Source of the DNA: Candidatus Poribacteria bacterium
GTDB taxonomy: Bacteria > Poribacteria > WGA-4E > WGA-3G
Direction of reading: 5' to 3'
DNA: 64,000 nucleotides
Assembly: GCA_028824125.1 (NCBI GenBank)
Contig: JAPPES010000007.1
Location: 56,766-120,765, forward strand
Part shown: positions 54,407 to 63,710 of the stretch, one piece after another
How positions within the stretch are numbered: the first letter of the stretch is position 1
Layout: each line of letters opens with the position of its first letter
Program-made: the position numbers and the translations under genes
Notes under the pieces: model-generated
Told to the model about the DNA's origin: nothing
Seen by the model: only the letters and a program-made list of their open reading frames with translations
The model's database searches: none

Positions 54407-55177
54407 ATGCGTTTTTTTAGTTTTCTATTAATACCCTTGCTTTTCATTTCAATCGTTGGATGCATTGGAACCGATCCCGAAATTACTATTGATACTACAC
54501 CATCTTTTACCGATGCGCAACGAATTGTGGTTATCTCTTTTATTGCTGAGGATGAAGAAGCACAAGAACTTAGTAGACGAGTTAGTGGTAATTTGGCAGA
54601 ACGTTTTAATCTTATCATGAAAGACAAGGAATGGGTTTTTGACATATCAGAAAAAGTCCGCCCGGTCGGTGAAAAAATTGAAGAACTTGGATTAACACCA
54701 AATGATGTTTACGCGGATCCTGCGTTAGCAGCTAAAGTTGGGCAAGCTCTGGATGCTGACATTATCATCACAGGAATGGTAAGTAAGCCAAAACTGGAAC
54801 GCAAGGATTACAATCAGCTTCTGATGCGTCAGGGGAGGCAAACCGGAATTTCAGGAACATCTACCTACATTACGACTCGCCAGAGATCGACCATTAAAAC
54901 ACGGGTGAAGGTTATTGATGTCGCAACAAGCAATTTGCTTTACAGCAATCGGATACGGCTTTCGCTTAAGTATTGGTTTGCTTATCAAACGCAGGCGAGT
55001 GGTCAAGTAGTTTTCAAGGAGCCTGTGGAAATGTTAGCGGATTTGGGGAATCATTTACCACGCCGAATTTTATATATACTTTATCCAAGTGATCTCCAGA
55101 AAGAACCTGAAGATAAGGTTTTGCTGAAACCGGATATTGTTCTCAAAGGGACAGGCGGAATAATGGAATTCAATTAA
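54407..55177 (+). CDS. CsgG-like outer-membrane/periplasmic lipoprotein
   Basis: A 256-aa lipoprotein: hydrophobic N-terminus and lipobox SIVGC (Cys about residue 19). RIVVISFIAEDEEAQELSRRVSGNLAERFNLI and ALDADIIITGMVSKPK are typical of CsgG/FlgT-like or DUF799-like proteins. AAGGAGG precedes the ATG. The function may involve assembly of surface structures, but the pore region of CsgG is not evident. Confidence 0.65.
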   Translation: MRFFSFLLIPLLFISIVGCIGTDPEITIDTTPSFTDAQRIVVISFIAEDEEAQELSRRVSGNLAERFNLIMKDKEWVFDISEKVRPVGEKIEELGLTPNDVYADPALAAKVGQALDADIIITGMVSKPKLERKDYNQLLMRQGRQTGISGTSTYITTRQRSTIKTRVKVIDVATSNLLYSNRIRLSLKYWFAYQTQASGQVVFKEPVEMLADLGNHLPRRILYILYPSDLQKEPEDKVLLKPDIVLKGTGGIMEFN

Positions 55178-55178
55178 A

Positions 55179-55280
55179 ATTAACCTAAGTTGCCACCTAC
55201 TAAGATTTTAGACACACAGACACCATTTTTAATAGTGTAGCGCAAACTTTCATTTTGCGGACTAATACTAAAATAATGCG
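55179..55280. repeat. Partial AAGTTGCTACCTAT-family element
   Basis: Left end TAACCTAAGTTGCCACCTAC with internal GCGCAAACTTTCATTTTGCGG. The right end is missing; other repeats follow directly. Confidence 0.55.
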
Positions 55281-56091
55281 ATTCATTTCGATAGGTGTGG
55301 TTTCCTAACCGCACCATAGGTGTCAATTTAGCGGTTCGCCCCCTGGTAGGCGCGTTTTGGAAACGCGCCGAGCCCAGACATCAGACGATATAAACGGCGC
55401 GTTTACAAAACGCGCCTACCTTTGGGGAATAAATCGGGGTTAGAAACCCCTCCAACAATAGGATATATCCTTAAATTGACGCATAAGGTGCTGTTTCCTA
55501 ACCGCACCGATATTCTCGGATCCGATGCGTTTAGGAAACAGCATCTACCAAGGTGGAACTCCACTAAATTGACGCCTATGGTGCGTTTTGTAAACGCACC
55601 ATAGGCGTCAATTTAAGAAAACAAGCGTTCGTAGTCGCGAATTCATTGCCAAACGCGCGTTTGAAATTTGGCACTTCGGACATTCTGTAGGAGCGAGCTG
55701 TGCTCGCGACCCTGCGTCCGATGTCGCGAGCAACGCTCGCTCCTACAAGAAGAAAATTGGGGTTAGAAACCCCTCCAACAATAGGATATATCCCTAAATT
55801 GACAGTTATGGTGCGGTTTCCTAACCGCGTTTGTCTTCAATAAAACAAGATAAATCCTGTTAATTTGGTATAATAACGTGAGTTTGATAATTAAAATGAC
55901 AGGCGCAAATTGAACAGAGAACGGACATATTTGGTTAAAAAATCGTTATTTTGGTGTTTTTATCTCCCCATACGCTATCGCTATGGGGGCCCGCCCCCTA
56001 AATCCCCTTATCAGGGGGACTTTAAGAGGAAATGTGGAAGTTCTAACTATTTATCAAACTTACGTTATTATTGGCCATTTAACGGCTTCTC
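55281..56091. repeat. Repeat-dense intergenic region
   Basis: No gene is seen in about 810 bp. It holds an inverted repeat of GGTAGGCGCGTTTT type at 55345-55420, several GGGGTTAGAAACCCC hairpins (55436 and 55759), GTGCGTTTTGTAAACGCAC at 55580-55600, and the dispersed repeat at 55602-55775. At 55985-56045 it has CCCCTAAATCCCCTTATCA followed by GGAAATGTGGAAGTTCT, a degraded end of the GGACTTACGCATT family. Confidence 0.7.
55602..55775. repeat. About 170-bp dispersed repeat with 24-bp inverted repeat (copy 2)
   Basis: Matches 20722-20895 from GGCGTCAATTTAAG through GAATTCATTGCCAAACGCG to the inverted repeat at 55687-55746 (arms from GTAGGAGCGAGC; GCGAGCTGTGCTCGC on the left, one mismatch between arms). 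Confidence 0.85.
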
Positions 56092-56454
56092 CTACGTTGT
56101 TTCTGTTGCTTTCAATGTCCTGTACCCTACAGCATACCCCGTGTATTGTCGCACATCTGGTGAGCGAAACCCTAAGACAATATGCTCTTTCGGAATACCA
56201 AACCGCTCTAACTCAGGTGCTATGCCTTCAGTATTATCTTGTTGTATCCACAACTTTCCATTTATTATATCGATCCGGACAACACAAGCATGGATCCGTT
56301 TGTGTTTCTGATAGCCTCTTGTCATCCACAGATAACGGTCACATTCTCTATCAACGATAATTTCATCAGTTAAATCGCCGTGGGCGGGCGGCACTTCTGT
56401 ATATTCACGAAAGACTTGTAATATAATCTCTCGATATTTTTCTATTCGTTCCAT
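56092..56454 (-). CDS. XisI-like fdxN-element excision controlling factor
   Basis: About 120 aa (or 129 from an earlier ATG at 56481). ERIEKYREIILQVFREYTE, VDRECDRYLWMTRGYQKHKRIHACVVRIDIINGKLWIQQDNTE and RFGIPKEHIVLGF match the XisI family across its length. XisI proteins, first described with heterocyst DNA excision in Nostoc, usually sit next to xisH; no XisH-like frame was found here, so it is an orphan. The C-terminal segment YTGYAVG is typical. Neither start has a strong ribosome-binding site. Confidence 0.85.
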   Translation of the reverse strand: MERIEKYREIILQVFREYTEVPPAHGDLTDEIIVDRECDRYLWMTRGYQKHKRIHACVVRIDIINGKLWIQQDNTEGIAPELERFGIPKEHIVLGFRSPDVRQYTGYAVGYRTLKATETT

Positions 56455-56582
56455 TTGTATTTGATTTGTAGGATTCAGCATAATATTAACGATTTTCTTA
56501 ATATTCAGTAACCAATTTTATCACGGTTTATCCAATCTGTCTACAATATATTAATGAGACGACTTGAAAATGCCTTAAAAAT

Positions 56583-56882
56583 GGGTGTGTAAAGTTTTGT
56601 CACTTATCTGTCTGAATCACGGATTATCGCCAAATCAACGGTATGAATCATGGAGCATGCCACAGGCGCATGCTCCATGATTCATACCGTTGATTTCACT
56701 TCCAGATTGCGCTTTGGGGATAGCACAAACGGGAAGTTTATGCTGCAAAACGCTTGCTTGTTTTGGTGTTATCCGCGATAATCCGCGTTTAGACAACATA
56801 CCGAAACAACTTGACAGCCACAACACCCCCTCCGCGTAATCCGCGATTCAGACAACACACATGCCAAAAACTTTACACACCC
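56583..56882. mobile_element. MITE-like element, GGGTGTGTAAAG family (copy 2), with nested palindrome
   Basis: Exact terminal inverted repeats GGGTGTGTAAAG and CTTTACACACCC; subterminal GTCTGAATCACGGATTA pairs with TAATCCGCGATTCAGAC. Nested at 56635-56699 is a perfect 28-bp inverted repeat (AAATCAACGGTATGAATCA outward arm, 9-nt loop). Related to 30488-30734 but longer. Confidence 0.8.
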
Positions 56883-56942
56883 TCAAAAATCTTTGCAATT
56901 CAGGACTGAGATAACATATAATATATACCATATCAAAATAGG

Positions 56943-56971
56943 TTGCACTTGAAACCTACTTCTGATATACT
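56943..56971 (+). promoter_or_regulatory. Sigma-70-type promoter for cysC
   Basis: TTGCAC (56943-56948), 17-nt spacer, TATACT (56966-56971), about 115 nt upstream of the chosen TTG start. GCACTTG at 56945 and CAAGTGC at 56978 form an inverted repeat flanking the -10, a possible regulator site. Confidence 0.5.
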
Positions 56972-57084
56972 ATAAAGCAAGTGCATTCTTTCAGTAAAAT
57001 ATGATTCAAGTGCACTACCTTGCAAGGCATATACGGGAAATTGCGTATCCCAATTACTATTACGAAATCACGAGGAAGAATCGA

Positions 57085-57702
57085 TTGGCAGAACAGAAAG
57101 CAACTAATATTACGTGGCATGAAGCAACTGTCACAAAGCAAGAGAGAGAACAACTACTCAACCAAAAAGGTTGTGTTGTATGGTTTACAGGACTCTCAGG
57201 TTCAGGAAAATCAACATTAGCAAACGCAGTGGCACACTTATTGCATGAGCGAAAACATCATACTTATGTCCTTGATGGTGACAATGTCCGACATGGGTTA
57301 AACAAAAATTTAGGGTTCTCCCCCGAAGACCGCGAGGAAAATATTCGCCGCGTCGGTGAGGTGGCAAAACTTTTCGTAGATGCAGGGACTATTGTTATGA
57401 CAGCGTTCATCTCTCCATACCGCGCCGACCGAGACCAAGCAAGAGAACTTATTGCTGAAAACAGATTTGTTGAAGTCTTTGTTGAATGTCCACTTGACGT
57501 GTGCGAAGAACGTGACCCGAAAGGTCTATACAAAAAGGCACGTGCTGGAGAAATTAAAGAATTTACAGGTATCAGTGCACCCTATGAAGCACCTCACATA
57601 CCAGAGGTAGTTGTCAACACGGCTGAACTGTCTATAATTGAATCTGCACAACAAGTTATAACTTTCTTAGAAAAAACGGCTTTAGTCCCATCTGAAAAAT
57701 AA
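57085..57702 (+). CDS. cysC: Adenylylsulfate kinase
   Basis: A 205-aa enzyme that phosphorylates APS to PAPS. P-loop GLSGSGKST (about residues 36-44), DGDNVRHGLNKNLGFS, and FISPYRADRDQARE with RDPKGLYKKARAGEIKEFTGI follow the CysC pattern. The TTG at 57085 is chosen because GAGGAA precedes it by 7 bases and the product then begins MAEQKATNITWHE, typical for the family; a 28-codon upstream extension from ATG 57001 has no such support. No sulfate transporter or ATP sulfurylase gene is in the window. Confidence 0.88.
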   Translation: MAEQKATNITWHEATVTKQEREQLLNQKGCVVWFTGLSGSGKSTLANAVAHLLHERKHHTYVLDGDNVRHGLNKNLGFSPEDREENIRRVGEVAKLFVDAGTIVMTAFISPYRADRDQARELIAENRFVEVFVECPLDVCEERDPKGLYKKARAGEIKEFTGISAPYEAPHIPEVVVNTAELSIIESAQQVITFLEKTALVPSEK

Positions 57703-57740
57703 CGAAAATACCTTTTTCAAAAGTCTTTTGATTGATATAA

Positions 57741-58024
57741 TAACTCAAGTTGCTACCTATAAGTTTTTAGACATGGAAATACCGTTTTTAATAGAGAATA
57801 ACGCATATTTCGCAAGTTTTCGTAGCGCAAACTGTTAGTTTGCGGACTAATATGCACAATCTAAATGAAGTTTAAATAAATATTTCGGTAATTGGCAAGG
57901 TTAGGAAACCTTGCCAGCAGCAGGTGTACATCTCTGCTGGCGAGGTTTCCTAACCTCGCCACATTACCCAATTTATTTTTTAATCTTCATACAGATTGTG
58001 CTACATAAGTAGCAACTTGGGTTA
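57741..58024. mobile_element. Composite inverted-repeat element (copy 2)
   Basis: 284 bp; outer ends TAACTCAAGTTGCTACCTAT and AGTAGCAACTTGGGTTA belong to the AAGTTGCTACCTAT family, and between CACAATCT and AGATTGTG lies the palindromic core with GGCAAGGTTAGGAAACC and CCTCGCCACATTACCC. Same nested organisation as 22921-23195. Confidence 0.85.
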
Positions 58025-58087
58025 TAATAGAACGCTCACAAAAGAAAGAATCGCGTTTCAAGAAAACACGGATATACTTGGAGAATT

Positions 58088-59041
58088 ATGAAACTGATCC
58101 AATTTCACTTACCTAATTTAGGTAAGCGAGTCGGGATTGTTACTCGTGAACACACAGTAATTGATGTTACCAGTGAGGAATCACCAGGTGTATTAGAAAT
58201 CCTTGAGCTTGCCCATAAAGAAAAGGTGTCTCTGGGTGTACTCTTGGCAGATATACAAGAACAGGTATCTCCACCGCCACCGATGCGATTCACGGCATTT
58301 CAAGATACTGAGGCAGTTTTAGCGGAAGAAAGTGGACTCTCTTTAGAGAAATTGGAAGTTGCACCGAATGAGAAAATACCACATCTATTAGTTCCAATAG
58401 ACGCCCCTGAGGTATGGGGATGCGGTGTCACCTACAAACGAAGTGCTTATATGCGCGATGACGATAGCGAACAAGATATTTACAGTCGTGTTTACCGGGC
58501 AGATAGACCTGAAATCTTTTTCAAGGCGACACCACCTCGTTGTGTCGGACCAAACGATTTTATAGGTATTCGTAGTGACTCTGTTTTAACAGCAGCTGAG
58601 CCGGAGCTTGCTTATGTTCTCGGTGCTAATGGTGAAATCCTCGGATACACGCTTTGTAACGATGTTTCTGCTTGGGATATTGAGCGCGATAACCCGTTGT
58701 ATTTACCACAATCAAAAATATATTCTGGGTGCTGTGCGCTCGGACCAATGTTCATTACTCCTTCTGAAGTTGATGACCCGTATAATCTGGAGATGAAATG
58801 CACCATCCTTCGTAATGAAAAAGAAATTTATGTAGGTGAAGTAAACACCTCTCAAATTAATTGGAAATTTGAGCAACTCACTGAGTTTTTAATGCGAGAT
58901 AACCCGATCCCCTTTGGCACTGTCGTTTCTACAGGTACCGGTATTATTGTTCCAAATGATTTACCGCTTGCACCCAACGACATCGTCCAGATAGAGGTTG
59001 AAGGTTTCGGAACACTTTCAAATCCTGTAAAACAACTGTAA
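58088..59041 (+). CDS. Fumarylacetoacetate hydrolase-family protein
   Basis: A 317-aa FAH-fold enzyme. AAEPELAYVL contains the ExE metal ligands, followed by GYTLCNDVSAWDIERDNPLYLPQSKIY with a conserved Asp, and the C-terminal FGTVVSTGTGIIVPNDLPLAPNDIV loop. Similar to 2-keto-3-deoxy-L-arabinonate dehydratase-like members. The next gene, an aldolase, starts 10 nt later. Likely acts on a keto-acid from sugar-acid breakdown. Confidence 0.88.
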   Translation: MKLIQFHLPNLGKRVGIVTREHTVIDVTSEESPGVLEILELAHKEKVSLGVLLADIQEQVSPPPPMRFTAFQDTEAVLAEESGLSLEKLEVAPNEKIPHLLVPIDAPEVWGCGVTYKRSAYMRDDDSEQDIYSRVYRADRPEIFFKATPPRCVGPNDFIGIRSDSVLTAAEPELAYVLGANGEILGYTLCNDVSAWDIERDNPLYLPQSKIYSGCCALGPMFITPSEVDDPYNLEMKCTILRNEKEIYVGEVNTSQINWKFEQLTEFLMRDNPIPFGTVVSTGTGIIVPNDLPLAPNDIVQIEVEGFGTLSNPVKQL

Positions 59042-59051
59042 GAGGTGTCGT

Positions 59052-60161
59052 ATGCAAGACACCGATTCATATATCGGTAAACACAAAACTGAATTAGATA
59101 CACCAGCCCTGTTAATTGATCTGGATAAAATGGAAACTAATATTCGGAAGATGGCGGATTATTTCACTAATGTTAACGCGGAGCTCAGACCCCATCTCAA
59201 AACGCATAAAACACCGATTATTGCACACAAACAGATTGCAGCTGGTGCTATCGGCATCACATGCGCAAAATTGGGGGAAGCGGAGGCAGTCATCCATGCT
59301 GGCATTAGAGATGTCCTAATTGCTAATCAGATTGTCGGTTCACATAAGATAGCACGCCTCATCAACCTCGCAAAACATTCTGAGATTATGGTTGCTGTGG
59401 ATAACGCACACAATGTGCAGGCTATTTCAGATGCAGCATCCACAAAAGGCGTAACTATCAGAATTTTAGTGGAAGTTAACATCGGGATGGATCGGTGTGG
59501 TGTTGAACCCGGTCAACCGACACTTGAATTGGCACGGCAGATATGTAAAAGTCCAAATCTGAAGTTTGAAGGGTTGATGGGATATGAGGGACATACTGTC
59601 GCAAAACCGAACAGAACGGAACGTGAGACTGCTACACGGGAAGCTATGCAACGCTTAGTTGATACGGAGCATTATCTCAAAAAGCATGACGTAGAAGTTT
59701 CAATTATGAGCGGCGGTGGCACAGGAACTTTTGACATTACAGGAAACATCCCCGAAATGACGGAGGTGCAGGCTGGTTCTTATGTCTTCATGGATTCTAC
59801 TTATCGCAATGTTGAGGGGGTTGGCGAAAAATTTGACAACGCATTATCCGTTTTGGCAACGGTTGTCAGTCGTCCAGAACAAAATCGTCTTATAGTAGAC
59901 ACAGGGCTAAAAGTGCTTACAAAGGAGTTCGGCATTCCACAGCCAATCGCTTTGCCGGGGCTTGAAATGGCAGGTCTTTCGGAAGAACACGGAAAAATGA
60001 CGGTTTCCAACGGAGATGTCCACCTCAAACCGGGAGACAAACTTGAAATTTTACCGACACACTGTTGCACGACTGTTAATCTTCACGACAGATATTACGG
60101 CATTCGAAACGAAATTGTAGAATCTGTCTGGGAAATTTCTGCAAGAGGGAAATCACAATAA
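59052..60161 (+). CDS. D-threonine aldolase/DSD1-like PLP-dependent enzyme
   Basis: A 369-aa alanine-racemase-fold protein. LDTPALLIDLDKMETNI at the start, RPHLKTHKTP with the PLP Lys, VEVNIGMDRCGVEPG and, near the C-terminus, PTHCCTTVNLHDRYY with His and Cys metal ligands, match D-threonine aldolases and DSD1-like deaminases. It is coupled to the FAH-family gene upstream, and the next gene's ATG overlaps its TAA by one base. Confidence 0.9.
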   Translation: MQDTDSYIGKHKTELDTPALLIDLDKMETNIRKMADYFTNVNAELRPHLKTHKTPIIAHKQIAAGAIGITCAKLGEAEAVIHAGIRDVLIANQIVGSHKIARLINLAKHSEIMVAVDNAHNVQAISDAASTKGVTIRILVEVNIGMDRCGVEPGQPTLELARQICKSPNLKFEGLMGYEGHTVAKPNRTERETATREAMQRLVDTEHYLKKHDVEVSIMSGGGTGTFDITGNIPEMTEVQAGSYVFMDSTYRNVEGVGEKFDNALSVLATVVSRPEQNRLIVDTGLKVLTKEFGIPQPIALPGLEMAGLSEEHGKMTVSNGDVHLKPGDKLEILPTHCCTTVNLHDRYYGIRNEIVESVWEISARGKSQ

Positions 60162-60482
60162 TGATCACAACAACAACGAATACGATTGAAGGCAAACAAA
60201 TTGGACAATACCTCGGTTTAGTTACAGGTGAGGCAATCATGGGGGGCGAATATCTTTCGTGATTTTCTCGCTGGTATTACAGATATGATTGGCGGACGCT
60301 CCGAAGCTTACGAAAGCAAACTTTCTGATGCTCGTGAGACCGCAATCCAAGAAATGCAAGAAATAGCACAACGTCAAGGTGCGGATGCCGTTGTCGGTAT
60401 TGACATTGACTATCAGGTACTTGGTTCCAGCAACGGTATGCTGATGGTAACCGCAACAGGAACCGCTGTAAAACTCAAATAA
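60161..60482 (+). pseudogene. YbjQ/UPF0145-family gene with +1 frameshift
   Basis: Reading from ATG 60161 gives MITTTTNTIEGKQIGQYLG followed by LVTGEAIMG, then a stop. With one base fewer in the G-run at 60241-60246 (six Gs) the frame continues as [26 protein letters not shown] to AVKLK at 60482, a normal UPF0145 (heavy-metal-binding-like pentameric) protein of 106 aa. AGAGGGA precedes the ATG. The product is lost unless the run is miscalled or slippage restores it. Confidence 0.75.
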
Positions 60483-60785
60483 ATTGGACTTTCCTCTACT
60501 TTTTTGTGCGTTCTTGAATGTGCGCGCAATTTGCTAAACATTCTAAATTCGTGTAAGTCCTAAAACCGGTTATTTACTATCACAAATAAAATAATCCAAG
60601 TTGCCACCTATTTGCGAATGCTCTTGTCCGGAGGGGTTTCTAACCCCGATGTATAACAGAAAACATAAAAATCAGCGGAAATGCCTTGTTTTTTTCGTAA
60701 AAAGCAGTGTCCGCCATCTCGAAATCTTGTCCGTAGCAACTTAAATTAAAATAACAAAAACTAAATTTCACAGGAGGTAACTTCA
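60483..60785. other. Intergenic region containing a MITE-like element
   Basis: No gene. At 60538-60562 a short TGTAAGTCCTA piece resembles the GGACTTACGCATT family end. A diverged AAGTTGCTACCTAT-family element spans 60592-60748, with TAATCCAAGTTGCCACCTAT at the left and CGTAGCAACTTAAATTA at the right. AGGAGG at 60772-60777 is the ribosome-binding site of the next gene. Confidence 0.6.
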
Positions 60786-61970
60786 ATGCAAAAACTAACA
60801 TCAATATATAAACAAAAGACAAAATATAAACGTCATAAAATAATGTGGATGTTCGCTGCGAGTATCTTTATGTTTTCACAGTTGAACGCGGATGCCTACA
60901 TTTCAATCCCTTATACTATCGCGGAAATTGTGAGTGAGAGTACAAACGTAGTCTTTGGAACTATTACGGAAGTTAACACTAACCGAAAGACTGCAGACAT
61001 TAAGGTTGAACAAAACCTCAAAGGTAAAAGCGAATTTGACGTGATTAAAATTCGTTTTGATATTTTTAAAGGTGAAGCGGACCATAGAAAGGAGATCGCA
61101 CGTTTTCTAAAAGCCGGAGAACCGATTGTTGTTTGTTATGAGCAAAAAGGGGGACGGATTAACAGTATTGCACATACAAGAGGAAAATGGTTTCAACTTA
61201 TGGTCACAAAAGACCTAAAACAAAACCGTTGGGGTAGGTGGGGATTCACCCATTTTGAAGTAAAACTCAATCAATTTAAAGTTTCAAAAAGAGATTCAAC
61301 GCCTGAATTCCAGAAAGAGCTACGCGCGATGCTTGGTGAAAATGCCGTCCGACTTCTTCTCTTGAATACAGAGACATATCAGGCAGAAATCCCCATTATC
61401 TCTGGTATCAATAAGGTAAAAGATCGTTGGATCGCTTATGATCACACAGAGGATCGCAATCTACCGGGCCTCAACAAGACAAATATCTTGTGGCTCGGTT
61501 GTAGATCAATTGGCAGAGATGGCAGGTACAGACTCAACGGCAACCAAGAAAAACGGATTAAAGAATTTGTTAAACGTGGTGGCGTTGTCATCGTTTCTGG
61601 ACAGGATAGTGACCCGAACCGTCCATGCGGTAGTGGTTGGTTACCTGAGCCACTCAAAGGTGTAGAAAGTGATCACCGAAATGATTTCGAACCCACGTCC
61701 AAAGCAGGCGATCTCTTTAAAGCACCGCACCGTATCCGTTCAGGCCAACTTTCACTTGACGATTCTTGGAACGGATGGAATGATAAGTATGAAGTCCTTG
61801 CAACAACCAATAGTGGCAAGCAAATTGTTGTCGCTAAATTGAGATATGGGAAAGGCATGTATCTTGTCACGAGTCTCCACAATAATAGAAAAGAACAAGT
61901 CAATCAAAACCGTGGAATGATCGAGAATCTTATGCATTTTGCCGTAGATTTTCTAAATAAATCCAAATAG
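60786..61970 (+). CDS. Exported protein with possible glutamine-amidotransferase-like C-terminal domain
   Basis: A 394-aa protein. A basic N-terminus followed by a hydrophobic segment (about residues 19-33, IMWMFAASIFMFSQL) suggests export. The first domain begins IAEIVSESTNVVFGTITEVN, a beta-rich module. The second half resembles ThuA/GATase-like folds: TNILWLGCRSIG, RGGVVIVSGQDSDPNRPCGSGW and VVAKLRYGKGMYLVTSLHNNRK. No catalytic Cys-His-Glu triad is obvious. It precedes the propeller gene by 19 nt. Function unknown. Confidence 0.55.
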   Translation: MQKLTSIYKQKTKYKRHKIMWMFAASIFMFSQLNADAYISIPYTIAEIVSESTNVVFGTITEVNTNRKTADIKVEQNLKGKSEFDVIKIRFDIFKGEADHRKEIARFLKAGEPIVVCYEQKGGRINSIAHTRGKWFQLMVTKDLKQNRWGRWGFTHFEVKLNQFKVSKRDSTPEFQKELRAMLGENAVRLLLLNTETYQAEIPIISGINKVKDRWIAYDHTEDRNLPGLNKTNILWLGCRSIGRDGRYRLNGNQEKRIKEFVKRGGVVIVSGQDSDPNRPCGSGWLPEPLKGVESDHRNDFEPTSKAGDLFKAPHRIRSGQLSLDDSWNGWNDKYEVLATTNSGKQIVVAKLRYGKGMYLVTSLHNNRKEQVNQNRGMIENLMHFAVDFLNKSK

Positions 61971-61989
61971 TATTGGAGTTATTAAAAGT

Positions 61990-63525
61990 ATGAAAAAAAT
62001 CACGTGGATACTAACTTTAAGTCTTATATCGGTTTTTGTCTGTTTCACTGCTACAGCACATGCGGTTATTCCGCAGCTTCTCGGACCACTTACTGCACTG
62101 CTTAGTATTATTCCACAGATTCTCGCCTTTGTCGGTATTGCTGTTCTGACCGCGCTTGTATTTGCACGTGATACAACCAAGATGTTTTTTTACAAGGTGC
62201 GCGACTTTTTTACCGTCCGAAGAGTTATTGTTTCTGTTCTTAGTCTGGTAGTCCTTGTTGGATTGGCGGTGTTAACCTATCAATTCGTCGGGAAGGGAAT
62301 CGATCAAACCCCTACCGCAACAGGGGTAGACAAGCAGCAAAACGGCACGAAGAATTTGAGAACAGGCACGGCATGGCCAACGTTCCGAAGCAATGCAAAT
62401 CGCACAGGTCATGTTGATGACTTGCCTGGTCCAGCAAACCCAAATGCTTTGTGGGTTTTCAGAGCCAAAGGTATGAGACAAGTTCAGTTCATGTCATCGC
62501 CCACGATTGTCGGCAACCGTCTCTATATTGGTGCTGCCCGCGGTGCAGTTTTTTCTGCGGACGGTGCAACTTATTGTATAGATACAGATACGCAAGAAGT
62601 TGTCTGGCGGAACGACTCAGAAATACCTATCGTTTCTTCACCTGCTGTTGTCGCGGGTAGGGTTTACATAGGCGAAGGTTTTCATGAAGATAGCGGGTGC
62701 CGACTTCGGTGCCTCGACGCAAAGACTGGCGATCCTATCTGGAGTTTTACAACTGCAAGCCATGTTGAGTCTACGCCATTTATTACCCAAGGGAGACTCT
62801 ACTTCACCGCAGGAGCAGACGGTATTTACTGCCTTGACGCACTGGCAGGTGAACAGATTTGGCATTTTCCCGCTGTGCATGCGGACATGTCTCCAGTAGT
62901 TAAAGACGGTAAGGTATACTTCGGTACCGGTTATGGTCAGTATAAAATTTATGCTGTAGACGCACAAACAGGGGCTGAGATATGGTCAAAACCGATGCCG
63001 TATCCAGTTTGGGGCAGCCCAAGTGCCCATGAAAACTTAGTCTTTTTCGGTTTAGGTAACGGGAATTTTACAGAAAGTGCGTCTATTCCAAAAGGAAAAG
63101 CTGTCGCTCTCAACGCCGACACCGGGGATATCGTATGGGAATATGAGGCGGGCGATGGCGTATTTACAGCAATTACCGTACACGATGACTATGTGACGTT
63201 TGGCTCCCGAGATGGTTTTGTCTACACACTCACAGCTGCAGATGGAGAACTCCATTGGGAAACCGATCTTGGGGCAGTTGTTGTATCATCACCTGCTGTA
63301 ACACAAGATGCTGTTTACGCAGCAACGAATGCCGGACAAATTTACTGCCTCGCAATTGATGATGGCAGCATTATATGGCAATATGATTCACATACTGTTG
63401 AGTCCGGGTTGGAACTTCTTTCTTCCCCAGCTATCGCAAACGGTAAACTATACATCGGTTCAAGGGGTCGGTATATCTTTTGTTTAGGTGGCGAAGAACC
63501 TGTCCCAACCGTTGAAGATCGTTAA
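61990..63525 (+). CDS. PQQ-like beta-propeller protein with N-terminal membrane segments
   Basis: A 511-aa protein. Three hydrophobic segments at about residues 5-26, 38-60 and 76-98, then PQQ-type propeller blades from residue 130: LWVFRAKGM, VVWRNDSEI, PIWSFTTASH, QIWHFPAVH, EIWSKPMPY, IVWEYEAGDG, LHWETDLGA and IIWQYDSHTV, with SSPAVVAGRVYIG repeats between them. Likely anchored with the propeller outside. It may be a BamB-like scaffold or a quinoprotein; cofactor residues are not clear. Confidence 0.85.
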   Translation: MKKITWILTLSLISVFVCFTATAHAVIPQLLGPLTALLSIIPQILAFVGIAVLTALVFARDTTKMFFYKVRDFFTVRRVIVSVLSLVVLVGLAVLTYQFVGKGIDQTPTATGVDKQQNGTKNLRTGTAWPTFRSNANRTGHVDDLPGPANPNALWVFRAKGMRQVQFMSSPTIVGNRLYIGAARGAVFSADGATYCIDTDTQEVVWRNDSEIPIVSSPAVVAGRVYIGEGFHEDSGCRLRCLDAKTGDPIWSFTTASHVESTPFITQGRLYFTAGADGIYCLDALAGEQIWHFPAVHADMSPVVKDGKVYFGTGYGQYKIYAVDAQTGAEIWSKPMPYPVWGSPSAHENLVFFGLGNGNFTESASIPKGKAVALNADTGDIVWEYEAGDGVFTAITVHDDYVTFGSRDGFVYTLTAADGELHWETDLGAVVVSSPAVTQDAVYAATNAGQIYCLAIDDGSIIWQYDSHTVESGLELLSSPAIANGKLYIGSRGRYIFCLGGEEPVPTVEDR

Positions 63526-63710
63526 TTTAGGTGTTGATTTAAACAAAATCTTATAGTAAAATCTAAAAATACCTTTACATTTTCTTAAGGTTAGCGGCGT
63601 TTGTAGTCGCGCAATTCATTGCGTCTCTTATATTTAGGATGTGTTGAAATCCACATAACAATAAAACGTAAAATAATTATGGATTTCACTATGATTTATA
63701 ATGTCTAATC
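63526..63710. other. Intergenic region without a gene
   Basis: AT-rich sequence after the propeller gene. GGCGTTTGTAGTCGCGCAATTC near 63596 resembles the start of the 20.7-kb repeat block, suggesting a degraded copy. No ORF. Confidence 0.4.

Noticed and set aside
55910..56360. Plus-strand ORFs of 125-133 aa
   Set aside because: They are antisense to the XisI gene and read through MITE ends; the minus-strand frame has the family match.
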